From NCBI RefSeq assembly GCF_044788715.1, contig NZ_CP173170.1:3224001-3288000 (forward strand): a DNA stretch of 64,000 bases, in the 5' to 3' direction. A program made the position numbers and the translations under genes. Below are positions 34,522-43,999 of the stretch, piece by piece (within the stretch, counting starts at the first letter, position 1; the number at the start of each line of letters is the position of its first letter). The notes beneath the pieces are model-generated. The model was given only the letters and a program-made list of their open reading frames with translations. It searched no databases and had not been told where the DNA came from. Origin of the DNA: Methylotuvimicrobium sp018830325 (GTDB lineage: Bacteria; Pseudomonadota; Gammaproteobacteria; Methylococcales; Methylomonadaceae).

Positions 34522-36225
34522 TTAAAATAGAAAATAACGTTGGGCGAAAGGCAACACGTCCGCAGGCTCGCAGGTGAGTAACATCCCGTCGGCGCGAACT
34601 ACGTAGGTTTGCGGGTCGACGTCGATGACCGGTTGATAATGATTATGTATCATCGAATGCTTGCCGATCGAACGAGTCCCTCGAGTAACGCCGATGCGCT
34701 TACCGAGCCGCAATGTTTCGGCCAGCCCAGCGTCGACAGACGCTTGCGACAAAAACATCATCGAGGTCGACGCGGCGGCCATGCCGAACGAACCGAACAT
34801 CGGCCGGTAATGCACCGGTTGCGGCGTCGGAATCGACGCATTCGGATCGCCCATCGGCGCGGCGGCGATGAATCCGCCTTTCACTATCAAACTGGGTTTG
34901 ACTCCGAAAAAAGCCGGCTGCCAGAGCACCAGATCGGCTAATTTACCGACTTCGACCGAACCGACCTCGTGCGAGATACCATGGCTGATCGCCGGATTGA
35001 TCGTGTATTTGGCGATATAGCGCTTGATGCGAAAATTGTCGTGGCGCGCATTGTCTCCCGGAAGACTGCCGCGCTGCACCTTCATTTTGTGCGCGGTCTG
35101 CCAGGTCCGCGTGATCACTTCACCGACGCGGCCCATCGCCTGCGAATCGGACGAAATCATCGAAAACGCGCCGAGATCGTGCAGAATGTCCTCGGCCGCG
35201 ATCGTTTCGCGGCGGATGCGCGATTCGGCGAACGCGACATCCTCGGGTATGCCCGGATCGAGATGATGGCAAACCATCAGCATGTCCAGATGCTCGTCGA
35301 CGGTATTGATCGTATAGGGACGGGTCGGATTGGTCGACGACGGCAGGACATTGGCCTGACCGCAGGCCTTGATGATATCCGGCGCGTGGCCGCCGCCGGC
35401 GCCTTCGGTATGGTAGGTATGAATCGTCCGGCCCTTGAATGCGGCGATCGTATCCTCGACGAAGCCCGACTCGTTCAGCGTGTCGGTATGGATCGCGACC
35501 TGCACGTCGAAACGCTCGGCCACCGACAAACAACAATCGATCGCGGCCGGTGTCGTTCCCCAGTCCTCATGCAGTTTCAAACCCATCGCGCCGGCGCGGA
35601 TTTGTTCTTCGAGCGCTTCGGGAAGACTCGCATTGCCCTTGCCGAGCAGGCCGAAATTCATCGGCAATCCGTCCAATGCCTGCAGCATGCGGTGAATATT
35701 CCACGGCCCCGGCGTGCAGGTCGTCGCGTTCGTGCCGGTCGCGGGCCCCGTGCCGCCGCCGAGCATCGTCGTGATGCCGGACATCAGCGCTTCGTCGACC
35801 TGCTGCGGACAAATGAAATGAATGTGCGCGTCGATGCCGCCGGCGGTCAGTATCTGCCCTTCCCCGGCGATGATCTCGGTGCCGGGGCCGATAACGATAT
35901 CGACGCCATCCTGCACGTCGGGATTGCCGGCCTTACCGATTGCGGCGATACGGCCATTTTTGATGCCGACGTCGGCCTTGACGATGCCCCAATGATCGAC
36001 GATCAAAGCATTCGTAATCACCAGATCCATCGCGGTTTGCGAGCCGGCCTGACTCTGTCCCATGCCGTCGCGAATCACCTTGCCGCCGCCGAATTTGACC
36101 TCGTCGCCGTAGATCGTGCGGTCCTCCTCGACTTCGAGAAACAATTCGCTATCGGCTAAACGCACGCGGTCTCCGGTGGTCGGACCGAACATATCGGCAT
36201 AAGCCCGACGGCTTAATTTACTCAT
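34522..36225 (-). CDS. ureC: Urease subunit alpha (catalytic)
   Basis: Nickel hydrolase that splits urea to ammonia and carbamate. The start at 36225 (MSKLSRRAYADMFGPTTGDR) overlaps ureB by eight bases; the longer frame lies inside ureB. It has 567 residues. All catalytic residues match Klebsiella numbering: His134 and His136 (AHIHF), carbamylated Lys217 (GLKLHEDWG), His246, His272, the flap Cys319-His320 (MVCHHLD) and the Asp in ISSDSQAMGR. It is thus expected to be active. Confidence 0.98.
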   Translation of the reverse strand: MSKLSRRAYADMFGPTTGDRVRLADSELFLEVEEDRTIYGDEVKFGGGKVIRDGMGQSQAGSQTAMDLVITNALIVDHWGIVKADVGIKNGRIAAIGKAGNPDVQDGVDIVIGPGTEIIAGEGQILTAGGIDAHIHFICPQQVDEALMSGITTMLGGGTGPATGTNATTCTPGPWNIHRMLQALDGLPMNFGLLGKGNASLPEALEEQIRAGAMGLKLHEDWGTTPAAIDCCLSVAERFDVQVAIHTDTLNESGFVEDTIAAFKGRTIHTYHTEGAGGGHAPDIIKACGQANVLPSSTNPTRPYTINTVDEHLDMLMVCHHLDPGIPEDVAFAESRIRRETIAAEDILHDLGAFSMISSDSQAMGRVGEVITRTWQTAHKMKVQRGSLPGDNARHDNFRIKRYIAKYTINPAISHGISHEVGSVEVGKLADLVLWQPAFFGVKPSLIVKGGFIAAAPMGDPNASIPTPQPVHYRPMFGSFGMAAASTSMMFLSQASVDAGLAETLRLGKRIGVTRGTRSIGKHSMIHNHYQPVIDVDPQTYVVRADGMLLTCEPADVLPFAQRYFLF

Positions 36226-36538
36226 GACTGTCCTCCAACGTGCCCATGATTTGCTGGCGAAATCCGTAAATTCTCCGCATGCCTGCAAAAGGCACCAATT
36301 GCACTTCGCGTTGCTGACCGGGTTCGAAGCGTACCGCTGTACCGGCCGGAATATCGAGCCGGTAGCCGCGAGCCTTGTCGCGGTCGAATTTCAAGGCCGG
36401 ATTGGTTTCGTAAAAATGATAATGCGAGCCGACCTGAATCGGACGGTCGCCGCTGTTCGCGATCAGAAGCCGGATCGCCTCGCGTCCGGCATTTATTTCA
36501 AGATCGCCGTCGGCCGTAATGATTTCACCGGGAATCAT
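36218..36538 (-). CDS. ureB: Urease subunit beta
   Basis: Structural subunit of 106 residues, separate from gamma as in most proteobacteria. It begins MIPGEIITADGDLEINAGRE and has SHYHFYETNPALKFDR and IPAGTAVRFEPGQQREVQLV. It overlaps ureC by eight bases and lies eight bases after ureA. Confidence 0.97.
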   Translation of the reverse strand: MIPGEIITADGDLEINAGREAIRLLIANSGDRPIQVGSHYHFYETNPALKFDRDKARGYRLDIPAGTAVRFEPGQQREVQLVPFAGMRRIYGFRQQIMGTLEDSHE

Positions 36539-36546
36539 GCTATCTC

Positions 36547-36849
36547 CTATTCGATCGGATTATGGACCGTGACCAGTTTGGTCCCATCCGGAAAAGTCGC
36601 TTCGACCTGCACTTCGGGCAGCATTTCGCAAACGCCGTCCATTACGTCGTCTTTGTTCAACAGCGTTCTGCCGTATTCCATCAATTCGGCGACGGTGCGC
36701 CCGTCCCTAGCGCCTTCCATGATCGCGGCCGAAATATAGGCGACCGCTTCCGGATAATTGAGCTTTAGGCCTCTATTCCTGCGGCGCTCGGCCAACAATG
36801 CGGCCGTAAAAAGCAGTAATTTGTCTTTTTCGCGTGGTGTCAATTGCAT
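36547..36849 (-). CDS. ureA: Urease subunit gamma
   Basis: Structural subunit of 100 residues, the standard length. It begins MQLTPREKDKLLLFTAALLA and has LNYPEAVAYISAAIMEGARD and the C-terminal VEATFPDGTKLVTVHNPIE. It is separated from ureD by about 300 bases of repeat DNA, whereas these genes are usually close. Confidence 0.98.
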   Translation of the reverse strand: MQLTPREKDKLLLFTAALLAERRRNRGLKLNYPEAVAYISAAIMEGARDGRTVAELMEYGRTLLNKDDVMDGVCEMLPEVQVEATFPDGTKLVTVHNPIE

Positions 36850-36856
36850 AATTTAT

Positions 36857-37137
36857 ACTGTGAAAGTTCGTAGATTAGGATTCTTTATCTAATTTTTCGA
36901 TATGAAAAACAATGTTGGCTCCGAAGAGGGTGCGGTTGCTCGACCGGCAGGCGTCGGCGGCAGGGCAGATTTTTGCTCCTGCAAAATCTGCATTCATGCC
37001 ATCCATGGCAATCAGATTCCGCCGTCGAGCTTACATGGACGTATTTACGGCGCCCTGTCGGGCGAGTGACCGCACCACCCCACCCCTCTCGCACATGCAT
37101 TTAGCGGGAGGATTGCCAGTTCTTCATGAATGTTAGG
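36857..37137. repeat. Family G element between ureD and ureA
   Basis: The left end (ACTGTGAAAGTTCGTAGATT) and right end (CTTCATGAATGTTAGG) both recur at 57889 and 58532. Inner mirrored arms are GGTGCGGTTGCTCG and CGAGTGACCGCACC. The shared core (CTTACATGGACGTATTTACG) is present. The spurious frames in it are not credible genes. Confidence 0.75.
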
Positions 37138-37152
37138 TTTCGGATTTTGTAT

Positions 37153-38013
37153 TCACGTCGCCCAGATACGCGGCATACAAGCTTTGCGGCCTACCGTCGC
37201 CTCGCGAATAGCCGCCCAAACTTGGTTGAAAAAGTCGCGCAGTTTATCGGCTCTGTGATCCAATGCGCGACAAATCAACAAATCATCTATACATGTGACG
37301 CCGCGCCCTGGTGCGTCGCCGATCATGTTTCGCACAATCTCTAAAACTTCTGTCGAAGCAGGATAAGCAAACAAAGTTCCGCAAGCCGAATGCCGATTCA
37401 TACCCCAACGTGCGGCAAAGGCTTGCGCGTCGAGGCGCAGTCGCTCCAAATAGACCGGTTCGTCATCCAGCACTATGCGCCAATTCAATAAGACTTCACC
37501 CAGCTCAAAACCTTCGCCGGATGCGGGACGACCCAATACGATGATTTCCCATGTGATAAATCGCGCGCCGGCATCGATATTGATCGTCGTGGCAGACGTC
37601 AGGCGCGCGCCTTCATAGACAATCGTTTCTTGCGGCAGCCATTCCAAGACCGCATTTTCTTCGATCGTCATCGCGACCGACTGAGCTGCGCTGCCGCCTT
37701 CACTGCGGTAAAACTTGCCGGCGGCAGGCGTCGTGATCAAGGCGTGACTGCCGCGTTCGGCCTTGGCTTCGATCGTCAATCGGTCTCCGGCAACGACACC
37801 GCCCGGCGGATGCAGCAAATACAGATGACACACATCGCCTTCGGGATAAAACGGCCGCTGCACGGTCAACGGGCCGCGATGAGCCCTGCGCCGCAACACC
37901 GTTCTGCTTTCGGTCTTCGCAAAACCAAGCCTCAATTCGGCTTGCCAACCCTGCAGCGAATCGATCCCGGATTCGGTTGCCGCGCACCCGTCGCTGTACA
38001 CCGGATCAAGCAC
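37153..38013 (-). CDS. ureD: Urease accessory protein UreD (UreH)
   Basis: Scaffold that binds apo-urease and UreF during nickel insertion. It has 286 residues from a GTG at 38013 that overlaps the hupE stop by eight bases. LRRRAHRGPLTVQRPFYPEG, LHPPGGVVAGDRLTIE, ITTPAAGKFYRS and WLPQETIVYEGARL are diagnostic. It heads the urease genes proper. Confidence 0.96.
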   Translation of the reverse strand: MLDPVYSDGCAATESGIDSLQGWQAELRLGFAKTESRTVLRRRAHRGPLTVQRPFYPEGDVCHLYLLHPPGGVVAGDRLTIEAKAERGSHALITTPAAGKFYRSEGGSAAQSVAMTIEENAVLEWLPQETIVYEGARLTSATTINIDAGARFITWEIIVLGRPASGEGFELGEVLLNWRIVLDDEPVYLERLRLDAQAFAARWGMNRHSACGTLFAYPASTEVLEIVRNMIGDAPGRGVTCIDDLLICRALDHRADKLRDFFNQVWAAIREATVGRKACMPRIWAT

Positions 38014-38590
38014 CGAGCAACAGAGTCAAACCTACAGCTGCGCACGAGATGGCGACAGCGGTTCGAGTCCATTTCAAAATCACGGGACTCAGTAAACCTG
38101 CCGCCAAGCCGATTCCGTGCAACGAGGCGGTTGAAAGCAAAAAGCCCAAGGCATAATGAGTCCGGTCCGCATCGAGACCGATTTCCAATGCATGCACAAA
38201 GCCGTGGCTCAATGCGAACAAGGTCGCCACGAAGCAAGCCTGCGTCAACGAAAGGCGCCAGTCGCGCAGCACGATAATTCCCGAGACCAGTACCGACAAC
38301 GCCACCCAAAATTCCGGATAAGCCACCGTAATACCGGCGAATGCCAAACCCGCACCGATAGCCATGGCCGACAAGAAACTCAAGGGCAACAACCAACGCG
38401 CCCGCCCTCCCAGCCCGAAAGCCCAGAGACCGACCGCAATCATCACTAACAAGTGATCCGGGCCGAGCAACGGATGAATAAATCCTTCGCCGAACCCATG
38501 ATCCGCACCGATGCCGAGATGCGCGAAGGCCGGTATCGGCAACAGAAGTATCGAAGCGACTAGCGCGGCAGTGTATTTGTTGTTGATCAT
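38006..38590 (-). CDS. ureJ: HupE/UreJ family metal permease
   Basis: Predicted Ni(II) uptake protein serving urease. The protein has 194 residues if started at the second of two adjacent ATGs (38593, 38590), which is best spaced from AAGGTG; a GTG at 38605 overlaps that ribosome site. A cleavable signal peptide ends at about IPAFA, then HLGIGADHGFGEGFIHPLLG contains the metal-binding His-Pro-x3-Gly-x-Asp-His motif. Five to six more membrane helices follow, with a second SHGFVHALEIG His motif. It lies directly upstream of ureD. Nickel as substrate is inferred from context. Confidence 0.88.
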   Translation of the reverse strand: MINNKYTAALVASILLLPIPAFAHLGIGADHGFGEGFIHPLLGPDHLLVMIAVGLWAFGLGGRARWLLPLSFLSAMAIGAGLAFAGITVAYPEFWVALSVLVSGIIVLRDWRLSLTQACFVATLFALSHGFVHALEIGLDADRTHYALGFLLSTASLHGIGLAAGLLSPVILKWTRTAVAISCAAVGLTLLLGA

Positions 38591-38683
38591 CATTTTCACC
38601 TTCACATAGTTGTTTTATCTCGCGCGGAGGAGCTGGGGCGCGAAGTTATTTTTCTGGTTCCCACGGCCCTCCGCTCATCGTTA

Positions 38684-38843
38684 TATACCTTTCGCACTTC
38701 AAATTTCGGCACTGCCTTAGGAGGCACCGGGGTGTTCGGCAAAGGCTTTGCCAGCATGGAGCTGGCATAGAGCCTACATGGATGTATTCACGGCGTCCTT
38801 TGACGGGCACCCCGGTGCCGAATTTTGATCTCCGATGGGTATA
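38684..38843. repeat. Family E element, full length
   Basis: Ends TATACCTTTCGCACTTCAAA and the mirrored TTTTGATCTCCGATGGGTAT(A). Inside are GGCACCGGGGTG/CACCCCGGTGCC arms, an AAAGGCTTTGCCAGCATGGA block and the core CCTACATGGATGTATTCACG. It is the mirror arrangement of the copy at 24837-24996. The 38606-39191 gap otherwise holds only REP-like repeats. Confidence 0.82.
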
Positions 38844-38930
38844 CATAAGTCTTGAATTACCCATTTATAATCTTAACCAATGCGGCCTCGATACCATTGA
38901 TTGTCGCTTAACACACTAGGCTTCGAAATC

Positions 38931-39003
38931 GCGATCTGGGGATCGCTCCCACAGAGCATCCGACCCTTTGTGGGAACGACGCCTTCGTCGCGACTATCGA
39001 AGG
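38931..39003. repeat. REP-like inverted pair, degenerate
   Basis: CTTCGAAATCGCGAT at the left and CGCGACTATCGAAG at the right mirror each other, with CGCTCCCACAGAG and TTTGTGGGAACGA within. It is related to 29838-29918; a half copy (CTTCGATATCGCGATCTAGG) begins near 39130. Confidence 0.7.
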
Positions 39004-39191
39004 CACTGACGTTCAATAATTCACAGTTTTATCAAACATCTAGTTAGTCGATAAATTCTGTCAATCAAGTTTGGGGGGGTTCTCTATAACGGCAAACGCC
39101 GGAGCGTGCGAACGAGAGCAACCTTCCCGGCTTCGATATCGCGATCTAGGACTTCGCTCCCAAAATGCTTGCCGACGCGCTTTTACCATCG

Positions 39192-39974
39192 TCACACCGT
39201 CAAATAACGCTTGACCTTCGTTTCGTTCAACTCGTCCATCGCGCCCGACGCGACGCTTCTCCCGCGTTCCAGGATGCAGAAACGATCAGCGACCTTGCGC
39301 GCGAACGGCAGTTTTTGTTCGACAAGCAGCACCGTGACGCCCATTTCGCGGTTAATTATTTTGATCGCTTCACGCACCTCATTTTTAACCTCGGCAGTCT
39401 CCTTGACTAACGGCGTTTTAATACCTTTTGCCTTATTAAGCCGAATGATCACGTCGCCGATTTCGCTGACAATGTTCGGCTGTATACCTTCGGTCGGCTC
39501 GTCCAGAATCAGCAATCTCGGATTCAGCACCAAGGCTCGCCCGATCGCCAATTGCTGCTGTTGGCCGCCGGACAGATCGCCGCCGCGCCGCCCGAGCATC
39601 TGTTTCAGCACCGGAAATATTTCGAAAATGTGCTCCGGCACTTTTTTGATACCGTGTCTACGCGCCGCGCGCAAACCGATTTTTAGATTCTCCTCGACCG
39701 TCAGCAGCGGAAAAATCTCGCGGCCCTGCGGCACAAAGCCGATTCCAAGTTCGGCGCGTTGCTCGGGCTTCAATGGTGCGAGATCGACGCCGTCGAACAG
39801 CATTTCGCCGCTGCGCACCGGAATCAGACCCATGATACATTTCAGCAAGGTCGTTTTACCGACGCCGTTACGTCCCATAAGGCAGACGCAGCCACCTTCC
39901 GGTACCGACAGCTGCAAGTCCCACAACGTGTGGCTTTCGCGGTAATATTGATTCAATGAATTGATGTTCAGCAT
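39192..39974 (-). CDS. urtE: Urea ABC transporter ATPase UrtE
   Basis: Second ATPase of the urea importer (LivF-like). It has 260 residues: Walker A GRNGVGKT (34-41), VPQGREIFPLLTVEENL, signature LSGGQ (134-138), Walker B LLILDEP (154-160) and PTEGIQPNIVSEIG, a UrtE hallmark. Most UrtE proteins are about 230 residues; here a Lys/Glu-rich insertion (about residues 181-211) separates the IIRLN helix from MGVTVLLVEQ. It is the last urt gene and abuts urtD. Confidence 0.95.
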   Translation of the reverse strand: MLNINSLNQYYRESHTLWDLQLSVPEGGCVCLMGRNGVGKTTLLKCIMGLIPVRSGEMLFDGVDLAPLKPEQRAELGIGFVPQGREIFPLLTVEENLKIGLRAARRHGIKKVPEHIFEIFPVLKQMLGRRGGDLSGGQQQQLAIGRALVLNPRLLILDEPTEGIQPNIVSEIGDVIIRLNKAKGIKTPLVKETAEVKNEVREAIKIINREMGVTVLLVEQKLPFARKVADRFCILERGRSVASGAMDELNETKVKRYLTV

Positions 39975-40792
39975 TAGTCCCCCAGATATACTTGAATCAC
40001 GCGAGGGTCGTTTTGTACTTCGTCCATCGTGCCCTCGGTCAATACCGAACCTTCATGCAATACTGTGACCTTGCGTGCGATCGAGCGCACGAACTCCATG
40101 TCGTGTTCGACCACGACGATCGAATGCTTGCCTTGCAACGACAGCAGCAATTCAGCGGTCCTATCGATTTCCTGGTGCGTCATGCCGGCGACCGGCTCGT
40201 CGACCAGCATCACTTTCGGCTCCTGCATCAGCAACATGCCGATCTCGAGCCATTGCTTTTGTCCATGCGACAAGATCCCGGCTTGTTGTTTGCGATGCTC
40301 GATCAGTCCGATCGTCGTCAACACCTCTTCGATACGGTCGCTCTGCTCGCCGTTCAGCCTTGCGAAAAGCGCGGGCCAGGCGCCCTTGTCCGCCTTCATC
40401 GCCAATTCCAGATTTTCGAATACGCTCAAATTTTCGAATACGCTCGGCTTTTGAAACTTTCGGCAGATGCCGGCTTGAGCGATCGCCGGCTCGTCCATTT
40501 CGAGCAAATCGATGGTTTGACCGAAAAATACCGAACCGCTATCGGGTTTCGTCTTGCCGGTAATCACATCCATCAGCGTCGTCTTGCCGGCCCCGTTCGG
40601 TCCGATCAGGCAACGCAATTCGCCGTTGTCTATGTATAAGGACAGATTGTTCAAGGCTTTGAAGCCATCGAAACTAACGCTGACATCCTCAAGATAGAGT
40701 ATCGTTTTGTGCGACACGTCGAGTTCACCGGGCTTAACCGGCCTTCTGACAAAATCGAAGGTTTTATAGCGATCGATCAAAGGCTTGGTCAT
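39974..40792 (-). CDS. urtD: Urea ABC transporter ATPase UrtD
   Basis: First ATPase of the urea importer (LivG-like). It has 272 residues with a roughly 28-residue N-terminal extension. Walker A GPNGAGKTTLMDVITG, the characteristic CRKFQKPSVFENLSVFENLE segment (VFENL twice), signature LSHGQKQWLEIGMLL, Walker B MLVDEPVAGM and VEHDM. It overlaps urtC by four bases. Confidence 0.96.
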   Translation of the reverse strand: MTKPLIDRYKTFDFVRRPVKPGELDVSHKTILYLEDVSVSFDGFKALNNLSLYIDNGELRCLIGPNGAGKTTLMDVITGKTKPDSGSVFFGQTIDLLEMDEPAIAQAGICRKFQKPSVFENLSVFENLELAMKADKGAWPALFARLNGEQSDRIEEVLTTIGLIEHRKQQAGILSHGQKQWLEIGMLLMQEPKVMLVDEPVAGMTHQEIDRTAELLLSLQGKHSIVVVEHDMEFVRSIARKVTVLHEGSVLTEGTMDEVQNDPRVIQVYLGD

Positions 40793-41880
40793 GTCTGCGT
40801 CTCCCGACCTTTCTTAAGCAACAAACCTGCCAAGCCATTTGGCATGAATACCGTAACGAGAACGAAAGTCGCGCCCAATGTGAATAACCAAATTTCCGGA
40901 AGCAAGCCGGTCAACACCGTTTTACCGTAATTGACCAGCATCGCGCCGATGATCGCGCCGTACAGCGTCCCCCGTCCGCCGATCGCGACCCAAACGACGA
41001 TCTCCAACGAGTTCAACGGCGAAAATTCACTCGGATTGATGATGCCGACTTGCGGCACGTACAATGCACCGGCAATTCCGGCCAGCATCGCCGCGAACAC
41101 GAATATCCAAAGCTTGAACATTTCGACCCGGTAGCCCAAAAAACGCACGCGCGCCTCGTGATCGCGCACCGCAGTCACGACACGACCCAGTTTGGTGCAA
41201 GAGATCCATCTTGACAGCAAAAATGCAACAATTAAGGCAAGTCCGGAAATCATGAATAGTGCGACCCTGACAGCTTCGGATTGTATGTTGAAACCCAGGA
41301 TGTCCTTGAAGTCGGTCAAGCCGTTGTTGCCGCCGAAGCCCATTTCATTGCGAAAAAACGCCAACATCAATGCATAAGTCAAAGCCTGCGTAATAATCGA
41401 CAAATAAACGCCGGTCACTCTCGAACGGAATGCGAGCCAGCCGAACACGAACGCCAAGGCACCCGGCGCCAGCAGCACCATCGGCAGCGCGAACCAGAAT
41501 TGATCGAAACCGTACCAGTACCACGGCAGTTCTTTCCAATCCAAAAAAACCATAAAATCGGGCAAAACCGCATCACCGTAGACGCCGCGCTCACCAATTT
41601 GGCGCATCAAATACATGCCCATCGCGTAGCCGCCCAATGCGAAAAAGGCGCCATGACCGAGCGCGAGAATGCCGCAATACCCCCAAACCAAGTCGAGCGA
41701 CAAGCCCAGTAACGCAAAAGTCAGATACTTGCCGAGCAAAGAGACGGTATAGGCGGAAAAATGCAGCGCCGAAGCATTTGGAAAAATCATATTGCAAAGC
41801 GGAACCAACACGATCAGGGCGATCAGGGAAAACAGCACGGCATTCGCCGTCTTATCGTTACTGAAAAACAGACTCTTCAT
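40789..41880 (-). CDS. urtC: Urea ABC transporter permease UrtC
   Basis: LivM-like permease of 363 residues. The ATG at 41880 is used; the longer frame would run into urtB. About nine to ten membrane helices are visible. GLSLDLVWGYCGILALGHGAFFALGGYA and the EAA-like loop YVPQVGIINPSEFSPLNSLE before VWVAIGGRGTLYGAIIGA are typical. It follows urtB by two bases. Confidence 0.95.
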   Translation of the reverse strand: MKSLFFSNDKTANAVLFSLIALIVLVPLCNMIFPNASALHFSAYTVSLLGKYLTFALLGLSLDLVWGYCGILALGHGAFFALGGYAMGMYLMRQIGERGVYGDAVLPDFMVFLDWKELPWYWYGFDQFWFALPMVLLAPGALAFVFGWLAFRSRVTGVYLSIITQALTYALMLAFFRNEMGFGGNNGLTDFKDILGFNIQSEAVRVALFMISGLALIVAFLLSRWISCTKLGRVVTAVRDHEARVRFLGYRVEMFKLWIFVFAAMLAGIAGALYVPQVGIINPSEFSPLNSLEIVVWVAIGGRGTLYGAIIGAMLVNYGKTVLTGLLPEIWLFTLGATFVLVTVFMPNGLAGLLLKKGRETQT

Positions 41881-41882
41881 GC

Positions 41883-43589
41883 TCACGCCTCCGCCGCTCG
41901 GCCCTTTTGCGGAAACAGTCCGCGCGGGCGTTTTTGAATAAACAGAATGATGAACACCAATACCAAAATCTTCGCGAGCACCGCGCCGGCATGCGGCTCG
42001 AGCAGCTTGTTGGCGATACCGAGCGAGAACCCGGCAACCAAGGTGCCCCAAAGGTTTCCGACACCGCCGAAGACGACGACCATGAACGAATCGACGATAT
42101 AGCTCTGACCCAGATTCGGCCCGACATTAGTAATCTGACTCAACGCGACACCGGCGACGCCGGCGATTCCCGAGCCCAGCCCGAAGGTCATCGCATCGAC
42201 CCGCGCGGTCGGTATGCCCATCGCCTTCGCCATGTTGCGGTTTTGCGCGACTGCCCTGACTTCGAGACCCAGCCGTGTCCGCCTCAAAATTTGCAATAGC
42301 GCCGCGAATACCAGCAAGCAAAACAGCACGATGTAAAAACGATTCCAAGTCAGGGACAGAAAATCGTTGATCTGCCACGAACCGCTCATCCATTCCGGCG
42401 TCGTGACACTGCGGTTCAGCGGCGAAAAAATCGAACGCACCGTTTGCTGCAAAAATAGGCTTATGCCGAAAGTCGCCAGCAAAGTTTCGAGCGGCCGCCC
42501 ATATAAAAAACGGATGATCCCCCGTTCGATCGCAACGCCGACCAAAGCCGAAATCATGAACGCCGAGGGAATCGCTAGAATTACCGACAGACCGATATGA
42601 TTTGGCATGATCTGTTGCATCACATAGGTCGTATAAGCGCCGAGCATCATCAATTCGCCGTGCGCCATGTTGATCACGCCCATCACGCCGAAGGTAATTG
42701 CCAAGCCGATCGCGGCCAGCACCAGCACAGCGCCGAGACTCAATCCGAAGAATACTGTTTCGACGCTGTTGTAAAACTGCAGCCGGGCGTCGATTTTTTT
42801 CAGAGCAGCCTGGGCTTTTTTCCTAACTTCGTTATCCGCTTCGATGAAATTGCCGGCGCTATCCTTTTCGATTAGCACACTCAGCCGGTTATAGGCCTCG
42901 AGGCTGTTGTATTCCTTCAAAGTGTCCATCGCGTTCAGACGAACCGATTTGTCGCTATTTTGTAGATCGTTTAGTGCAAAAATCAGGCGCATCGACGAGA
43001 GCACGTCTTCGTCTGTTTCGGTCGACTCGTACTCCTTCAACAATTCCAGCGTTTTTGCATCGGCAGTCTTGACCATCGCATTGACCGCAGAGAGCCTCAC
43101 CGAAGCATCATCCGATTGCAACTGCAAAAGAGCTATTTTCTTGCGCAACTTGGTGCGCAAGCTGTTGGTGATGTTGACTTTCGACAACTCCGAGCGCTCG
43201 ACAAGACCTAAATCGGCTCCTGTCGATGCATCAGCGATCCGGTAGCCTTGGCCACTTTCGGTGGCGATCACCGCCGTTTGCTTATCGCGTAACGCATATA
43301 AGCGGCCATCCAATAAGGCTTCCAAAATCGGCAAAGCCGCAGGATGACCGGTCACGCTCAGATTTTCAATCGCCTGCTCGCGATCTTTCATGCTGCCGAT
43401 AAGCAAGCGCGATAGCGCATCGACAAATGGATCGAGAACGGTTTCGGCTTGTTGTTCCGAGACTTCCTGGTTCTCGCTGTTAAATTGCGCAGATTCATCG
43501 GCCGGCTCATCCAAAGCAATACTAGGCCGGATGCAAAGCATTATTAAAGCCAACAACGACATCCGCCATTTGAACGAATTCGCTTTCAT
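41883..43589 (-). CDS. urtB: Urea ABC transporter permease UrtB
   Basis: LivH-like permease of 568 residues with the UrtB-specific periplasmic N-terminal part. Signal-like segment at residues 8-25, then a helical, HEAT-like domain to about residue 265 (RLSAVNAMVKTADAKTLELL and VRLNAMDTLKEYNSLEAYNR). Permease helices begin near residue 280 with FGLSLGAVLVLAAIGLAITFG and MINMAHGELMMLGAYTTY-type motif, and EAA-like GLGSGIAGVAGVALSQITN. About 410 bases, including a palindromic element, separate it from urtA. Confidence 0.94.
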   Translation of the reverse strand: MKANSFKWRMSLLALIMLCIRPSIALDEPADESAQFNSENQEVSEQQAETVLDPFVDALSRLLIGSMKDREQAIENLSVTGHPAALPILEALLDGRLYALRDKQTAVIATESGQGYRIADASTGADLGLVERSELSKVNITNSLRTKLRKKIALLQLQSDDASVRLSAVNAMVKTADAKTLELLKEYESTETDEDVLSSMRLIFALNDLQNSDKSVRLNAMDTLKEYNSLEAYNRLSVLIEKDSAGNFIEADNEVRKKAQAALKKIDARLQFYNSVETVFFGLSLGAVLVLAAIGLAITFGVMGVINMAHGELMMLGAYTTYVMQQIMPNHIGLSVILAIPSAFMISALVGVAIERGIIRFLYGRPLETLLATFGISLFLQQTVRSIFSPLNRSVTTPEWMSGSWQINDFLSLTWNRFYIVLFCLLVFAALLQILRRTRLGLEVRAVAQNRNMAKAMGIPTARVDAMTFGLGSGIAGVAGVALSQITNVGPNLGQSYIVDSFMVVVFGGVGNLWGTLVAGFSLGIANKLLEPHAGAVLAKILVLVFIILFIQKRPRGLFPQKGRAAEA

Positions 43590-43685
43590 AAGAGTTCCTA
43601 AAATGAATGATCAATCGTAGGGTACTTATTCAGTTCCCAGGCAATTCTCGTTCCCACGCTCTGCGCTCGTCGTAATGCTTAAATT

Positions 43686-43772
43686 GTAGGGTACGCTGCG
43701 CGTACCTTCATGCAACCCAGATCAAACCATAAAGTTTGGTGGGGTTCCCATGGTACGCACAGCGTACCCTAC
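43686..43772. repeat. GGTACGC palindromic element between urtA and urtB
   Basis: GTAGGGTACGCTG and its exact inverse CAGCGTACCCTAC bound an 87-base element. To its right, another inverted pair lies at 43803-43827 and 43898-43922 (ACGCAGGG/CTTAATGGC-type blocks). No gene is seen in 43590-43999. Confidence 0.75.
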
Positions 43773-43999
43773 GGCACTAGAGCGTCCCCGTCCGGTTCCC
43801 ACGCCCTGCGTCACAGCCATTAAGTATTGAGGGGATTTATTAGAAAAATCTCCCCCAGCACCTCTTTTTCAAAGAGGGGAGTAAAGCTCCAGGATCTTAA
43901 CTTAATGGCAGTGACGCCCTGCGTGGAAACCATTTCGGGAAATTATTTTTTGCTAAATCCTTAAATACGTACCCTACTCTCCACTTCAATACAGTCCGT

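Noticed and set aside
36885..37136. Frames inside A, E and G elements encoding peptides such as AYMDVFTA
   Set aside because: The peptide is the translation of the shared core; frames are broken differently in each copy and have no start signals.
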